A DNA stretch of 64,000 nt from Paenibacillus_D tarimensis_A (GCA_041281825.1 CP166298.1:496001-560000); one strand, 5' to 3'; shown: positions 8,065 to 17,292, numbered from the stretch's first letter. Notes: generated by a model not told the origin, from the letters alone. Translations and numbers: made by a program.

Positions 8065-10950
8065 TTGGCTAGTGATAATATTGTAATCAAGGGCGCACGG
8101 GCCCACAATTTGAAAAATATCGACGTAACGATTCCGCGCGATCAATTTGTCGTGCTGACCGGGCTGAGCGGCTCGGGCAAATCGTCGCTGGCATTTGACA
8201 CGATCTATGCGGAAGGGCAGCGCAGATATGTGGAATCATTATCCGCTTATGCGCGTCAATTCCTCGGGCAAATGGAGAAGCCCGACGTTGATTCGATCGA
8301 AGGGTTGTCGCCGGCCATATCCATCGATCAGAAGACGACAAGCCGCAATCCGCGGTCGACGGTCGGTACGGTAACGGAAATATACGATTATTTGCGTCTT
8401 TTATTCGCGAGGATCGGCAAGCCGCATTGTCCCGAACACGGCATCGAAATAAGTTCGCAGACGGTAGAGCAGATGGTCGACCGGATTATGGAGTATCCGG
8501 AGCGAACCCGTCTGCAAATTCTCGCGCCGATCGTATCCGGACGAAAAGGCGAGCATACGAAGCTGCTGGCCGATATTCAAAAGCAGGGCTTCGTTCGCGT
8601 CCGCGTGAATGGCGAGCTCATGGAGCTTGGCGAGAAGATCGAGCTGGAGAAAAACAAAAAGCACAGCATCGAGGTTGTCGTCGACCGGATTGTCGTTAAG
8701 GACGATGTGCAGTCCCGGGTCGCCGATTCGCTTGAGACGGCATTGAAGCTCTCCGAAGGCAAGGTCATCGTAGATGTGATTGACAAAGAAGAGCTGCTGT
8801 TCAGCTCTAACCTCGCCTGTCCCGAATGCGGATTCAGCATCGACGAGCTTGCGCCGCGCATGTTTTCTTTCAATAGTCCTTATGGGGCTTGTCCGACATG
8901 CGACGGTCTCGGCGCCAAGATGATCGTTGATCCGGACCTGCTCGTTCCGGATCTAAGCAAGTCTATCGAAGATGGAGCATTCGAAGCGTGGGCGGGCAGC
9001 ACCTCGAATTACTATCCGCAGTTTCTGGATGCCGTCTGCAAACATTACGGCATACCTAAGGATGAACCGGTAAGCAGGCTCACTTCGGACCAGATGAAAA
9101 AGCTGCTGTACGGGACAGGCGGGGAGCGCGTGAAGTTCCGTTACGAGAATGATTTCGGTCATTCGAAAGAAGCGCTTGTGCCGTTCGAAGGAATTGTGAA
9201 CAACCTGGAGCGCAGATACCGCGAAACCGGGTCCGATGGCATCCGCGAACATATTGAAGCTTATATGAGTGCCAAGCCTTGCGGAAGCTGTAAAGGACAC
9301 CGGCTGCGCAAAGAAAGCCTTGCCGTTACGATCGGCGGAGAGAACATTGCATATGTGACTTCACTGTCCATCGGAGAGGCGCAGCGGTTTTTTGACGCTT
9401 TGGAATTGAATGAGAAGGATCGGACAATCGCTCATCTGATCTTGAAGGAAATTAACGGCCGGCTTGGTTTTCTCGTCAACGTCGGATTGGAATACTTGAC
9501 ACTGAGCCGTGCCGCAGGCACGCTGTCCGGCGGCGAAGCGCAGCGGATACGTCTGGCTACGCAGATCGGCTCCAGTCTGATGGGCGTGCTGTATATTTTG
9601 GACGAGCCGAGCATCGGACTGCATCAGCGGGATAACGACCGGTTGATCCGGACGCTGGAGCATATGCGAGATTTGGGGAACACGCTAATTGTCGTTGAGC
9701 ATGACGAGGATACGATGCTGGCGGCGGATTATATTATCGATATCGGGCCGGGCGCAGGTATTCACGGCGGGCAAGTCGTCGCTCAAGGAACGCCTGAGCA
9801 GATCATGAACGATGAAAAGTCGCCGACGGGCGCCTATTTAAGTGGACGGAAATTCATTCCGGTTCCGCTTGCAAGACGAGCGACGAACGGCAAGTGGCTG
9901 GAGGTGCGCGGCGCGAAGGAAAACAACCTGCGCAGTCTGAACGTTAAAATTCCGATCGGCGTATTTACCGCGGTGACAGGCGTGTCGGGTTCCGGCAAGT
10001 CGACGCTTGTCAACGAAATATTGTATAAGGCGCTTGCGCGCGATCTTAACAAGGCGAAGACCAGACCGGGAGAGCACAAGGAAATACGCGGACTGGGGCA
10101 TATCGAGAAAGTCATCGATATTGACCAATCCCCGATCGGGCGGACGCCTAGATCGAATCCGGCAACCTATACGGGTGTGTTTGACGATATCCGCGACGTC
10201 TTCTCGGCGACCAACGAATCGAAGGTGCGCGGTTACAAGAAAGGCCGGTTCAGCTTCAATGTGAAGGGCGGCCGCTGCGAGGCTTGCCGCGGCGACGGCA
10301 TCATCAAGATTGAGATGCATTTCCTGCCCGACGTTTATGTTCCTTGTGAAATCTGCAAAGGGAAACGTTACAACCGGGAGACGCTCGAAGTCAAGTACCG
10401 CGGCAAAAGCATCGCCGATGTACTGGAAATGACGATTGAGGACGCTGTGGAGTTTTTCAAAAACATTCCGCGCATCCACCGGAAAATGCAGACGCTGTAT
10501 GACGTCGGACTCGGCTATATGAAGCTTGGCCAGCCGGCAACGACATTGTCGGGCGGGGAAGCGCAGCGCGTTAAGCTCGCAGCGGAGCTCTACCGTCGCA
10601 GCACCGGCAAGACGTTGTATATTCTCGACGAACCGACCACCGGCTTGCATGTCGACGATATTGACCGTTTGCTTACGGTACTGCATCGTTTGGTCGACTC
10701 CGGAGAATCGGTATTAGTTATTGAGCATAATCTGGATGTCATCAAGACGGCTGATTATCTGATCGATCTCGGGCCTGAAGGAGGCAGCGGCGGCGGGACG
10801 ATCGTCGCAACCGGTACACCTGAGCAAGTGGTTAAGGTCGAGGCCTCCTATACAGGCCGGTACCTGGGACCGATTCTGGAACGCGACCGCAGGCGGACCG
10901 AAGAACGGCGCAAGGTAGAGGACGGCGTCGCCGTAACCGTGGAAGGGTAA
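8065..10950 (+). CDS. uvrA: excinuclease ABC subunit A
   Basis: A 961-aa UvrA, the damage-recognising ATPase of nucleotide excision repair. It has two ABC ATPase modules: Walker A GLSGSGKSS near residue 33, a second GVSGSGKST, and two LSGGEAQR signatures. Zinc-binding CPEC/CPTC begins near residue 252 and a second CEAC/CEIC set near 738. I place the start at TTG 8065, 8 bases after AGGAGG, which gives the family's usual N-terminus (ASDNIVIKGARAHNLKNID). The frame stays open 42 bases upstream, but that stretch is the repeat element and not UvrA sequence. Co-transcribed with uvrB. Confidence 0.98.
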   Translation: MASDNIVIKGARAHNLKNIDVTIPRDQFVVLTGLSGSGKSSLAFDTIYAEGQRRYVESLSAYARQFLGQMEKPDVDSIEGLSPAISIDQKTTSRNPRSTVGTVTEIYDYLRLLFARIGKPHCPEHGIEISSQTVEQMVDRIMEYPERTRLQILAPIVSGRKGEHTKLLADIQKQGFVRVRVNGELMELGEKIELEKNKKHSIEVVVDRIVVKDDVQSRVADSLETALKLSEGKVIVDVIDKEELLFSSNLACPECGFSIDELAPRMFSFNSPYGACPTCDGLGAKMIVDPDLLVPDLSKSIEDGAFEAWAGSTSNYYPQFLDAVCKHYGIPKDEPVSRLTSDQMKKLLYGTGGERVKFRYENDFGHSKEALVPFEGIVNNLERRYRETGSDGIREHIEAYMSAKPCGSCKGHRLRKESLAVTIGGENIAYVTSLSIGEAQRFFDALELNEKDRTIAHLILKEINGRLGFLVNVGLEYLTLSRAAGTLSGGEAQRIRLATQIGSSLMGVLYILDEPSIGLHQRDNDRLIRTLEHMRDLGNTLIVVEHDEDTMLAADYIIDIGPGAGIHGGQVVAQGTPEQIMNDEKSPTGAYLSGRKFIPVPLARRATNGKWLEVRGAKENNLRSLNVKIPIGVFTAVTGVSGSGKSTLVNEILYKALARDLNKAKTRPGEHKEIRGLGHIEKVIDIDQSPIGRTPRSNPATYTGVFDDIRDVFSATNESKVRGYKKGRFSFNVKGGRCEACRGDGIIKIEMHFLPDVYVPCEICKGKRYNRETLEVKYRGKSIADVLEMTIEDAVEFFKNIPRIHRKMQTLYDVGLGYMKLGQPATTLSGGEAQRVKLAAELYRRSTGKTLYILDEPTTGLHVDDIDRLLTVLHRLVDSGESVLVIEHNLDVIKTADYLIDLGPEGGSGGGTIVATGTPEQVVKVEASYTGRYLGPILERDRRRTEERRKVEDGVAVTVEG

Positions 10951-10959
10951 CATTTAGAT

Positions 10960-11003
10960 AAATAATAAACCACATGGATGATGATCCATGTGGTTTATTA
11001 TTT
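10960..11003. terminator. perfect 20-bp hairpin ending uvrBA
   Basis: Bases 10960-10979 are perfectly complementary to 10984-11003 around a GATG loop. Stem ends of AAATAATAAA/TTTATTATTT supply a U-rich tail in either direction, so it should work on both strands. Confidence 0.85.
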
Positions 11004-11075
11004 ATAGGAGCAAAAAGGAGTTGGAGCGGTCAAAAGCGCGGTTGCATCGCACGTGTGACCCTGCCTGGAGATTTA

Positions 11076-11112
11076 CAAAATAAAAGACCGCTGGAGTGGT
11101 TGCTCCAACGGT
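11076..11112 (-). terminator. terminator of the siroheme reductase gene
   Basis: On the minus strand ACCGTTGGAG pairs with CTCCAGCGGT and is followed by CTTTTATTTTG. It lies 27 bases after the stop codon. Confidence 0.75.
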
Positions 11113-11138
11113 TCGGTTTTATCGCCCATCATGTGTTA

Positions 11139-12749
11139 TTAGGAAGCCAGAATTTCATTCAGCTTTTCTTGGAAAGCCGGAACGCCTACGCGGTAGACGA
11201 AATCATGGAACGATTCGCCTTGACTGCGTTGTTCCTTATAGAACATGATTAATTGTGCAATAACGTCATCAAGATTATCGCCTTTGACACGGCCTTTGAG
11301 CGGCGTATTAAACTTGGCATCCGGTCCGAGTGTGCCTCCTACCGCGATATCGAAAGCGTCAACCATGCCATCCGGCGTTTTGACGAGCGCGCCTTGCAGT
11401 CCGATATCTGCAATATGCTTCTGGCCGCACGCATTCGGGCAGCCGATCATATGGATGCGGATTTTCTCATCCAGCTCGACATGATCATCAAGGTATAAGG
11501 CAAGACGGCGTGCGCGTTCCTTCGTTTCCACGATTGCAAGATTGCAGAATTCGTTGCCGGTACAGGAAACGGTACGGCTCATGAAATGCTTCGGATTTGG
11601 AGATAAGCGTTGTAGTAACGGCAGCGCAAGCACTTCTTCGACTTTATCGTCCGGGATACCGCTCAGAATAATGTTTTGGGACATTGTGGTGCGGATTTTT
11701 CCATCGCCGTATTTATCGGCGATATCCGCAAGCTGGTCGAACTCGTCGGCATTCGTCCGGCCTACCGGTACGTTCAATCCGATAAAGTTTAACCCTTCCT
11801 GCTTTTGCGGATGCACCCCGTCGAAATAAACGGCTTTCCAGCCAACGATTTTGTTCTCGCCTTTCGAAGGCATGTCGCCGATCAATTCGATCAGCTTCTC
11901 TTTAAACTTCTCAGGACCCCAGTCGGCAACAAGGAATTTCAGACGCGCATGGTGTCGCTTCTCGCGATAACCATAATCGCGAAAAATCGTCGTGACGCCG
12001 ATCGCGACCTTCAGCACTTCTTCCGGCCGGATAAAAATGTCCAACTCCTTCGCCAGGTAAGGCTTGGCGGACAAACCGCCGCCGACATACGCGTGGAAGC
12101 CGATCACTTCCTCGCCGTCGATCACTTTCGTTGCCGGCACGAAGGCCAAATCGTTGATCTCCGCATGGGCATTGTTATAAATACTGGCGGAGATGGACAT
12201 TTTATATTTACGAGGCAGATTCGAGAAGTCACGGTTCATCAGGAAAAAGTCGTTGACCTGTTCGACGATATCGGTCGTATCCATCAATTCGTGTTTGTCG
12301 ATGCCGGCCAGCGGATTGCCGACGATTGTACGGGGGCAGTCGCCGCAAGCTTCAAAGCTGTACAAGCCGACATCTTCCAGACGTTTGAAAATATCCGGAA
12401 GCTGTTCAACAGTCAGCCAGTGGTATTGGATCGCCTGGCGAGTCGTAACGTCAACCAGTCCTCGTCCGTAATCGCGGCCGATTGCAGCAAGCCCCCGCGC
12501 TTGCTTGGAGGACATTACTCCCTGATTGATGCGGACGCGCATCATGAAGTGGCCGTCCTTTGGTTTTTGCTCATAAACGCCGGCCCATTTGAAACGGTTC
12601 ATGTCCGTTTCGTCGATGGCGTCATATCCTTTATGGGAATAGTCCTCAATAATGGTTCGAATGACGTCAAGGCCGTCTTTCTCGATTTTTGCAAATTCAA
12701 ATTTATTCAATTTGGAAGGGTCTTTCATCCAAACCGCTTCGTAAGCCAT
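11139..12749 (-). CDS. siroheme nitrite/sulfite reductase
   Basis: A 536-aa enzyme with the two-fold repeated ferredoxin-like and catalytic halves of the nitrite/sulfite reductase family. The four cysteines that bind the [4Fe-4S] cluster and bridge to siroheme are C396, C402 (CX5C) and C437, C441 (CX3C, in GCPNACG). It carries out the six-electron reduction of nitrite or sulfite in the cytoplasm; I cannot tell which substrate from sequence, though it resembles ferredoxin-type NirA. The ATG at 12749 follows AGGAGG by 9 bases. The 20 codons open upstream (ending LKDPYVRRSWN) are repeat copy 2 and are not part of the protein. Monocistronic. Confidence 0.88.
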   Translation of the reverse strand: MAYEAVWMKDPSKLNKFEFAKIEKDGLDVIRTIIEDYSHKGYDAIDETDMNRFKWAGVYEQKPKDGHFMMRVRINQGVMSSKQARGLAAIGRDYGRGLVDVTTRQAIQYHWLTVEQLPDIFKRLEDVGLYSFEACGDCPRTIVGNPLAGIDKHELMDTTDIVEQVNDFFLMNRDFSNLPRKYKMSISASIYNNAHAEINDLAFVPATKVIDGEEVIGFHAYVGGGLSAKPYLAKELDIFIRPEEVLKVAIGVTTIFRDYGYREKRHHARLKFLVADWGPEKFKEKLIELIGDMPSKGENKIVGWKAVYFDGVHPQKQEGLNFIGLNVPVGRTNADEFDQLADIADKYGDGKIRTTMSQNIILSGIPDDKVEEVLALPLLQRLSPNPKHFMSRTVSCTGNEFCNLAIVETKERARRLALYLDDHVELDEKIRIHMIGCPNACGQKHIADIGLQGALVKTPDGMVDAFDIAVGGTLGPDAKFNTPLKGRVKGDNLDDVIAQLIMFYKEQRSQGESFHDFVYRVGVPAFQEKLNEILAS

Positions 12750-12758
12750 GTTCCAGCT

Positions 12759-12817
12759 CCTCCTGACATAGGGATCTTTGAGCGGGCTCAAAGTCTCTCT
12801 GCTTCTCAAAGTCTCTC
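12759..12817 (-). repeat. RBS-bearing repeat, copy 2 (before the siroheme reductase)
   Basis: On the minus strand: GAGAGACTTTGAGAAGCA, a second GAGAGACTTTGA, a perfect CTTTGAGC-CC-GCTCAAAG hairpin, ATCCCTATGTC and AGGAGG. The hairpin stem is 8 bp, versus 6 in copy 1. AGGAGG is the ribosome-binding site of the reductase gene. Confidence 0.85.
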
Positions 12818-12821
12818 AGCA

Positions 12822-12863
12822 TAAAAAGTTTTCATACCGAAATCCGATGAATTCAGTATGAAA
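12822..12863 (-). promoter_or_regulatory. terminator-like hairpin in the siroheme reductase leader
   Basis: On the minus strand TTTCATACTGAA pairs with TTCGGTATGAAA (12 pairs, one G-U) around a 10-base loop, followed by ACTTTTTA. It lies between the putative promoter and the repeat, so it may attenuate transcription or protect the 5' end. Confidence 0.55.
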
Positions 12864-12873
12864 TGCTATGATG

Positions 12874-12902
12874 ATGGTACCACATTTTCATTGTGCGGAC
12901 AA
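12874..12902 (-). promoter_or_regulatory. putative promoter of the siroheme reductase gene
   Basis: TTGTCC (12897-12902) and TACCAT (12874-12879) on the minus strand with a 17-base spacer. The -10 is a fair match only. Confidence 0.4.
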
Positions 12903-13005
12903 TGGTTGTAAGCGATTCAGCTATAAGAGATTATTATATAGATCATCGGGTGGCGTTATACATTAAAGCATTCGTGACAAAGTTGTTACACTTCGCGATT
13001 GATAC

Positions 13006-13034
13006 TTGCATCCGCCGCGGCTTAAGGCTAACAT
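13006..13034 (+). promoter_or_regulatory. putative promoter of the small membrane protein gene
   Basis: TTGCAT at 13006-13011 and TAACAT at 13029-13034 with a 17-base spacer, 40 bases before the start codon. Confidence 0.5.
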
Positions 13035-13074
13035 AGATTAATATAGGTTACGTGTGAATAAAGGAGGTTCATCC

Positions 13075-13293
13075 ATGTTTTTGGCTGAAGAAGGAGCAGT
13101 AAGCGAGATCGGTAATTTTAACGGGTTCGACATCTTCATGTTGATCTTCACGTTGCTTATCTTTATCGGCTTTGTGCGGCTGCTGATGGCCCGCCCGAAA
13201 AAAAACCTGTTTGCGATCGGCTTCACGGGTGTATCACTGGCCCTTTTTGTGGTCATCGATTACATTATGATTACGGAGATTTGGCCGGGTTGA
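13075..13293 (+). CDS. small membrane protein, possibly DUF2759-like
   Basis: A 72-aa protein with two hydrophobic segments (about residues 16-37 and 46-66) separated by a short basic loop (MARPKKN). It has an excellent ribosome-binding site (AAAGGAGG, 8 bases before the ATG at 13075), its own putative promoter and a strong terminator, so it is probably real. Its size and layout recall the B. subtilis YqgW/DUF2759 family, but I cannot confirm this by eye. Function unknown. Confidence 0.75.
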   Translation: MFLAEEGAVSEIGNFNGFDIFMLIFTLLIFIGFVRLLMARPKKNLFAIGFTGVSLALFVVIDYIMITEIWPG

Positions 13294-13372
13294 TTCCCTG
13301 TTCATTCAGTTCGGAACGAGACATTAACCAAAGGCAGGTCCATGATCTTACTAATTAGCCTGCGTTATCACT

Positions 13373-13415
13373 AAAACGGTTGTTTGCCGCCTTTTGCGGC
13401 AGCAACCGTTTTTGT
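13373..13415 (+). terminator. terminator of the small membrane protein gene
   Basis: AAACGGTTG and CAACCGTTT enclose an inner GCCGC/GCGGC stem, followed by TTTGT. The stretch 13416-13565 holds nothing I recognise. Confidence 0.8.
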
Positions 13416-13561
13416 ATCCTTGTTGTTTCTCAAATCCTTGATTTTTGCCTATCTAAGCTGCGTTCGTGACCGTTAGGTGTCAATATGGAAGAGGAACGGC
13501 ACAAATTTGCCGCTCGGAGGCCATCCCATTTCCTCCCCCACGCACAAAAGGTTTGGTTTGT

Positions 13562-13598
13562 ACACAAAGAACCGTCAGGGGAAATAATCCCTGACGGT
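13562..13598 (-). terminator. terminator of the sugar-transporter operon
   Basis: ACCGTCAGGG and its complement flank a 7-base loop; on the minus strand TTCTTTGTGT follows. It lies 10 bases after the binding-protein stop codon. Confidence 0.8.
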
Positions 13599-13608
13599 CC
13601 TAAGCGGT

Positions 13609-15144
13609 TTATTTCGATGCAAGGAATTCGTCGAATTGTCTTTGTTTCTCAGCGACCACTTTTTCGACGCCTGCAGCTTTCAAGGCATCGATGTATTGAG
13701 GGAGCACTTTGTCAATATCGACCGAACCGGTTTCAATCGCACGCTGATACTGTTTGATTACATTTGCAAGCGCGCCTACTTCCGCTTTTACAGATTCGCT
13801 GTTGAATACGAAGCCAAGGCCGGGAGACGAAACGGCGTTTTTGTTAAACTCGCGGAACTGCTCCCATTTATCCGGAGCTTCCGTATCCCAGACATAATTC
13901 AGGAACTGGTTGCCGAGCTCCCATGCAACGCCCGGGGTGTAGTTCGGCGTCTGTTCTGTCGGAGTCATGATTTCCCCGCTGCGGGTGTAATGCACGCCCT
14001 CGATTCCGAAGTTCAGCAAGTTGTTGATTTCTTTATCCGTATGAAGCAGATTGATAAGCATCATTGCACGATCCGGATCCCCGGACGTCGAGGAAATGGC
14101 GAGCATTGCGCCGGCCGTTTCCGATGTCGAAACGGTTTTGCCCGTCATCGTAATTTGAGCCAGCTTGCCTTGCAGGCCTGTAGCGTTAGCAATTTCTTCG
14201 GCTTTGCCGGGTTTCATCGGCTCGACAGTGGAGAACACATTTCCGGCTTTATAGGCTTCGCCGCTTGATAATTGCGTTGTCGCAGCATCTTTGTTGATGT
14301 AGCCTTTAACGTAGAAGTCGCGGGCCAGTTTTACATATCGTTTATAGATGTCGAATTCTTCAGCCATTTTGACCGTTGTGTCGGTCTCGTTTTTCAGAAT
14401 GGCGCCAGGAATGGTGCTGTCTCCAAGGAAATCAAACTCGGCGAAGAAATGCGCGGTGAAAAATCCTTCTCTTGTGTAGAGCGGAATCATATCCGGTTTT
14501 TTCTCTTTGACCACTTTGTAGACCGCATCCAGATCTTCCGGAGTTTTGACGGCGCTCATATCGATTCCAAGTTCATCCGCAATATCTTTCCGGTAGACGA
14601 TTCCTCCCGCGGAAGCAAGCTCTTTGTTCGTCGGCACGCCATAGTTTTTGCCGTCAATTTTTGCGCCTTCCAGGAAGGCAGGATCAAGCGTTTCCAGAAT
14701 GCCTTGCCCGTGCTTTTGCAGCAAGTCGCCGATTTCAAGATAAGCGCCTTTGGCCACATTTTTGGCATACCCGTTCCATTGTGCGGTGAACATGACGTCT
14801 ACAGCCTCGCGGGAAGCGATCATCAGGTTCATTTTGTCGTCCCATGCGCCCCAGTCGATTTGCGTAATATCAATGGTGGCATTTATTTTTTCGGTCAGAA
14901 GCTTGTTCAGCGCTTCTTCTACCTTCGCTTCATCCGCCTGTTGCGGACCTTCGTACAACAGTCTCAGCTTGTAAGGCTTCAAGCCCGAATCTCCGGAAGA
15001 CTCCGTCCCTTCGCTTGCAGGCGTTTGCGATTTCGGTGTACCTTCGTTATTGCTTGTGGCGTTTCCTCCACATGCCGACAGGAACAATACGGCGGCCAGC
15101 ATCATTGCCAGAAGCGATAGTACCCTCTTTCTCATCATAGTCAT
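13609..15144 (-). CDS. sugar ABC transporter substrate-binding lipoprotein (DUF3502 type)
   Basis: A 511-aa extracellular solute-binding protein. It starts with a lipoprotein signal peptide and lipobox LSAC (Cys at residue 25), then a Ser/Thr/Glu-rich linker and a periplasmic-binding-protein fold. The C-terminal stretch around LGFVFNSESVKAEV matches the DUF3502 tail of LipO-like proteins. It should capture an oligosaccharide outside the cell and deliver it to the two permeases encoded upstream. The ATG at 15144 follows GGGAGG by 11 bases. It is the last gene of the set, with a strong terminator. No ATPase gene is present; relatives share the general ATPase MsmX. Confidence 0.9.
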   Translation of the reverse strand: MTMMRKRVLSLLAMMLAAVLFLSACGGNATSNNEGTPKSQTPASEGTESSGDSGLKPYKLRLLYEGPQQADEAKVEEALNKLLTEKINATIDITQIDWGAWDDKMNLMIASREAVDVMFTAQWNGYAKNVAKGAYLEIGDLLQKHGQGILETLDPAFLEGAKIDGKNYGVPTNKELASAGGIVYRKDIADELGIDMSAVKTPEDLDAVYKVVKEKKPDMIPLYTREGFFTAHFFAEFDFLGDSTIPGAILKNETDTTVKMAEEFDIYKRYVKLARDFYVKGYINKDAATTQLSSGEAYKAGNVFSTVEPMKPGKAEEIANATGLQGKLAQITMTGKTVSTSETAGAMLAISSTSGDPDRAMMLINLLHTDKEINNLLNFGIEGVHYTRSGEIMTPTEQTPNYTPGVAWELGNQFLNYVWDTEAPDKWEQFREFNKNAVSSPGLGFVFNSESVKAEVGALANVIKQYQRAIETGSVDIDKVLPQYIDALKAAGVEKVVAEKQRQFDEFLASK

Positions 15145-15245
15145 GGACTAATGGACCTCCCATAAAATAAATTTATATATGCTAAACCGGATTTCCGGTT
15201 ACAGCCGAACTTATCTGCGCCAGCAAGCGCTTTTTCCCGTCTGAA

Positions 15246-16181
15246 TCAGCCCTTAACGGCGCCGACGGTTAAACCTTTGATGAAATATTTTTGAAAGAAC
15301 GGATAGGCGAAAATAATCGGTCCGATTCCAACAATGACCATGGCCATCCTGACCGTTTCGCTCGGAAAGTTGACCATGCCGCCGGCTTTGTTGATTTCGG
15401 CCGCAGCGGTCGGATTGCTAGCAAGATATTGGATGTTTGCCATCATTTTGTACATCAGGTACTGGATCGAAATGTATTTGTCGGTTGTAATGAACACCAG
15501 GCTTAAAAACCAATCGTTCCAATACGTCAGCGTCTGGAACAAAGCGACGGTGGCCAGTACCGGAAGCGAGAGGGGAAGAACGATCTGAAAGAAGATTCTG
15601 AGCTCGCCCGCCCCGTCGATTTTGGCGGATTCCACAACCGCCTCCGGAATGGTCGTCTTGAAAAACGTGCGCACGATCAACACGAAAAAAGCGGCGACAA
15701 TATGCGGTAAAATAAGCGCCGGTAACGTGTCTTTCAGCCCCAGCATCTGGACATAAACCAAATACCACGGCACAAGACCGCCGGAGAACAGCATCGTAAA
15801 AAAGACAAAAAAGGTGAAAAACTTCGCGTGCGGAAAGTGGCTCCTCGAAATCGGGTAAGCGTACAATGCAATGATGATCATGCTGAGCACGGTTCCGATT
15901 ACGGTTACAGTAATCGACACGCCGTACGAACGACCGATCGTGCCGATATCCTTGATGAGAAATTTGTATGCGCTAAGATCGAATTGATCCGGAATAAACT
16001 TGTAGCCTTCACGAACAATCGAGCCTTCATCCGATAACGATACCATGACGATCAGAATGAGCGGCAGGATGCAGAGAAGAGAGTAGATGATAAAAAACAC
16101 GTTAATTCCGAATGAGGCTGCAGCCGGCAGTTCATTTTTCGGATTAGCCCCGGAAGGGGCTTTATTCATAATCGATTCCAT
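15246..16181 (-). CDS. carbohydrate ABC transporter permease (LplC/YtcP type)
   Basis: A 311-aa inner-membrane permease with six helices and the binding-protein-dependent transport motif (EAA loop) near SAKIDGAGELRIFFQIVLPL, which contacts the ATPase. It follows the other permease by 16 bases, so the two form a heterodimeric channel. The ATG at 16181 follows AAGAAGGGA. The frame is open for 43 codons upstream, but that stretch lies inside the preceding gene. The binding-protein gene follows after 101 bases containing AACCGG/CCGGTT hairpin sequence. Confidence 0.9.
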   Translation of the reverse strand: MESIMNKAPSGANPKNELPAAASFGINVFFIIYSLLCILPLILIVMVSLSDEGSIVREGYKFIPDQFDLSAYKFLIKDIGTIGRSYGVSITVTVIGTVLSMIIIALYAYPISRSHFPHAKFFTFFVFFTMLFSGGLVPWYLVYVQMLGLKDTLPALILPHIVAAFFVLIVRTFFKTTIPEAVVESAKIDGAGELRIFFQIVLPLSLPVLATVALFQTLTYWNDWFLSLVFITTDKYISIQYLMYKMMANIQYLASNPTAAAEINKAGGMVNFPSETVRMAMVIVGIGPIIFAYPFFQKYFIKGLTVGAVKG

Positions 16182-16197
16182 AATATAATGTCCCTTC

Positions 16198-17175
16198 TTA
16201 GAATAGTGCATTTTCTTTGTTGAAACGCCGGACGACCCAGTTGGAGAAGAAGACCAGCGTGAATCCGACAACGGATTGCAGCAGCCCGGCAGCGGAAGAT
16301 AGTCCGACATCGCCGACCGTAAGGAATGTCCTGTAGACGTACGTATCGATTACGTTGGTGACCGGGAACAGCACGCCCGAGTCTCTGGGAACCTGATAGA
16401 AAAGCCCGAAATCGGCGTTGAAAATGCGTCCGATTTGCAGCAGCGTCATGATTGTAATAATAGGTAGGATGAGCGGAATCGTAATACGGGTAATCTGATG
16501 CCACCTGCTTGCGCCGTCAATCGTCGCAGCTTCGTAAATTTCATCATCGATGCCGATAATCGCGGCCATGTAGATGACGGTAAAGTAACCCATCCCTTTC
16601 CAGGTGTTGACGAGCGGCAAAATAATCGGCCACACTTCTTTCGTAAAGTACCATTGAACCGGTTCCAGGCCGAACGCCGGCAGCAGCGAGTTGTTTAAAT
16701 AACCGTTCTCGTCGCTCAAAAAGCCGTATACGAGATAGCCGATGACAATCATGGACAGAAAGTAAGGCAGGAACATGATCGTCTGGTGCAGCTTCGATAA
16801 AAATCGGTTTTTCATTTCGTTCAGCATAAGCGCGAAAGCAATTGGAAAAATCAAATTCAGCAAAATAAAAAGCGAGTTGTACAATAACGTGTTCCGGGTA
16901 ATAATCCAGACATCCGATGTTTTGAACAAATATTCAAAGTTTTTCAGTCCGACCCATGGACTGTCCATAATTCCGATCTGGTAATTGACCGTTTTGAATG
17001 CGATGACGACCCCGAACATCGGAATGTAGTTGTTCAGTACAAGTAATATAACGCCCGGCAGCAGCATCAGGTAAAACATCCAATATTGCATCACCGTGCG
17101 GACCGGATTGAACTTGCGGGTCTTCGGCTCGGGGATATAGGATGCTTTGGCTGCTCCGGCAGCAGAATCTGCCAT
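16198..17175 (-). CDS. carbohydrate ABC transporter permease (LplB/UgpA type)
   Basis: A 325-aa permease with six predicted helices beginning near residue 25 and an EAA-type loop (EAATIDGASRWHQITRITIPL). It is the partner of the permease encoded 16 bases downstream. The ATG at 17175 follows GGAGGAG by 7 bases; the seven codons open upstream contain that site. A terminator-like hairpin lies between the response-regulator gene and this gene, so expression may depend on read-through or on a promoter I could not identify in the 50-base gap. Confidence 0.9.
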   Translation of the reverse strand: MADSAAGAAKASYIPEPKTRKFNPVRTVMQYWMFYLMLLPGVILLVLNNYIPMFGVVIAFKTVNYQIGIMDSPWVGLKNFEYLFKTSDVWIITRNTLLYNSLFILLNLIFPIAFALMLNEMKNRFLSKLHQTIMFLPYFLSMIVIGYLVYGFLSDENGYLNNSLLPAFGLEPVQWYFTKEVWPIILPLVNTWKGMGYFTVIYMAAIIGIDDEIYEAATIDGASRWHQITRITIPLILPIITIMTLLQIGRIFNADFGLFYQVPRDSGVLFPVTNVIDTYVYRTFLTVGDVGLSSAAGLLQSVVGFTLVFFSNWVVRRFNKENALF

Positions 17176-17229
17176 GATGTTTCTCCTCCGTCTCATTCGA
17201 TGTTTCTTATCTCTCTATGCCGTATTGTA

Positions 17230-17261
17230 ATAAAAAAAGGACGCCCGGCTCTAGCGGCGTC
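17230..17261 (-). terminator. hairpin with U-run between regulator and permease genes
   Basis: On the minus strand GACGCC pairs with GGCGTC (with an inner GC pair), followed by CTTTTTTTATT. It would separate the yesMN-like genes from the transporter genes, or set their ratio by partial read-through. Confidence 0.7.
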
Positions 17262-17292
17262 GTGACCTTGTTAACGTTCCGGTGACCTATTG

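Noticed and set aside
11805..12824. A 339-codon plus-strand open frame opposite the siroheme reductase gene
   Set aside because: It is the antisense shadow of a gene with clear catalytic motifs, has no ribosome-binding site or recognisable domain, and the composition forces open antisense frames.
15218..15236. A catabolite-response-element-like AAAGCGCTTGCT between permease and binding-protein genes
   Set aside because: About four of fourteen positions differ from the cre consensus and the site is inside the operon, so chance similarity is likely.
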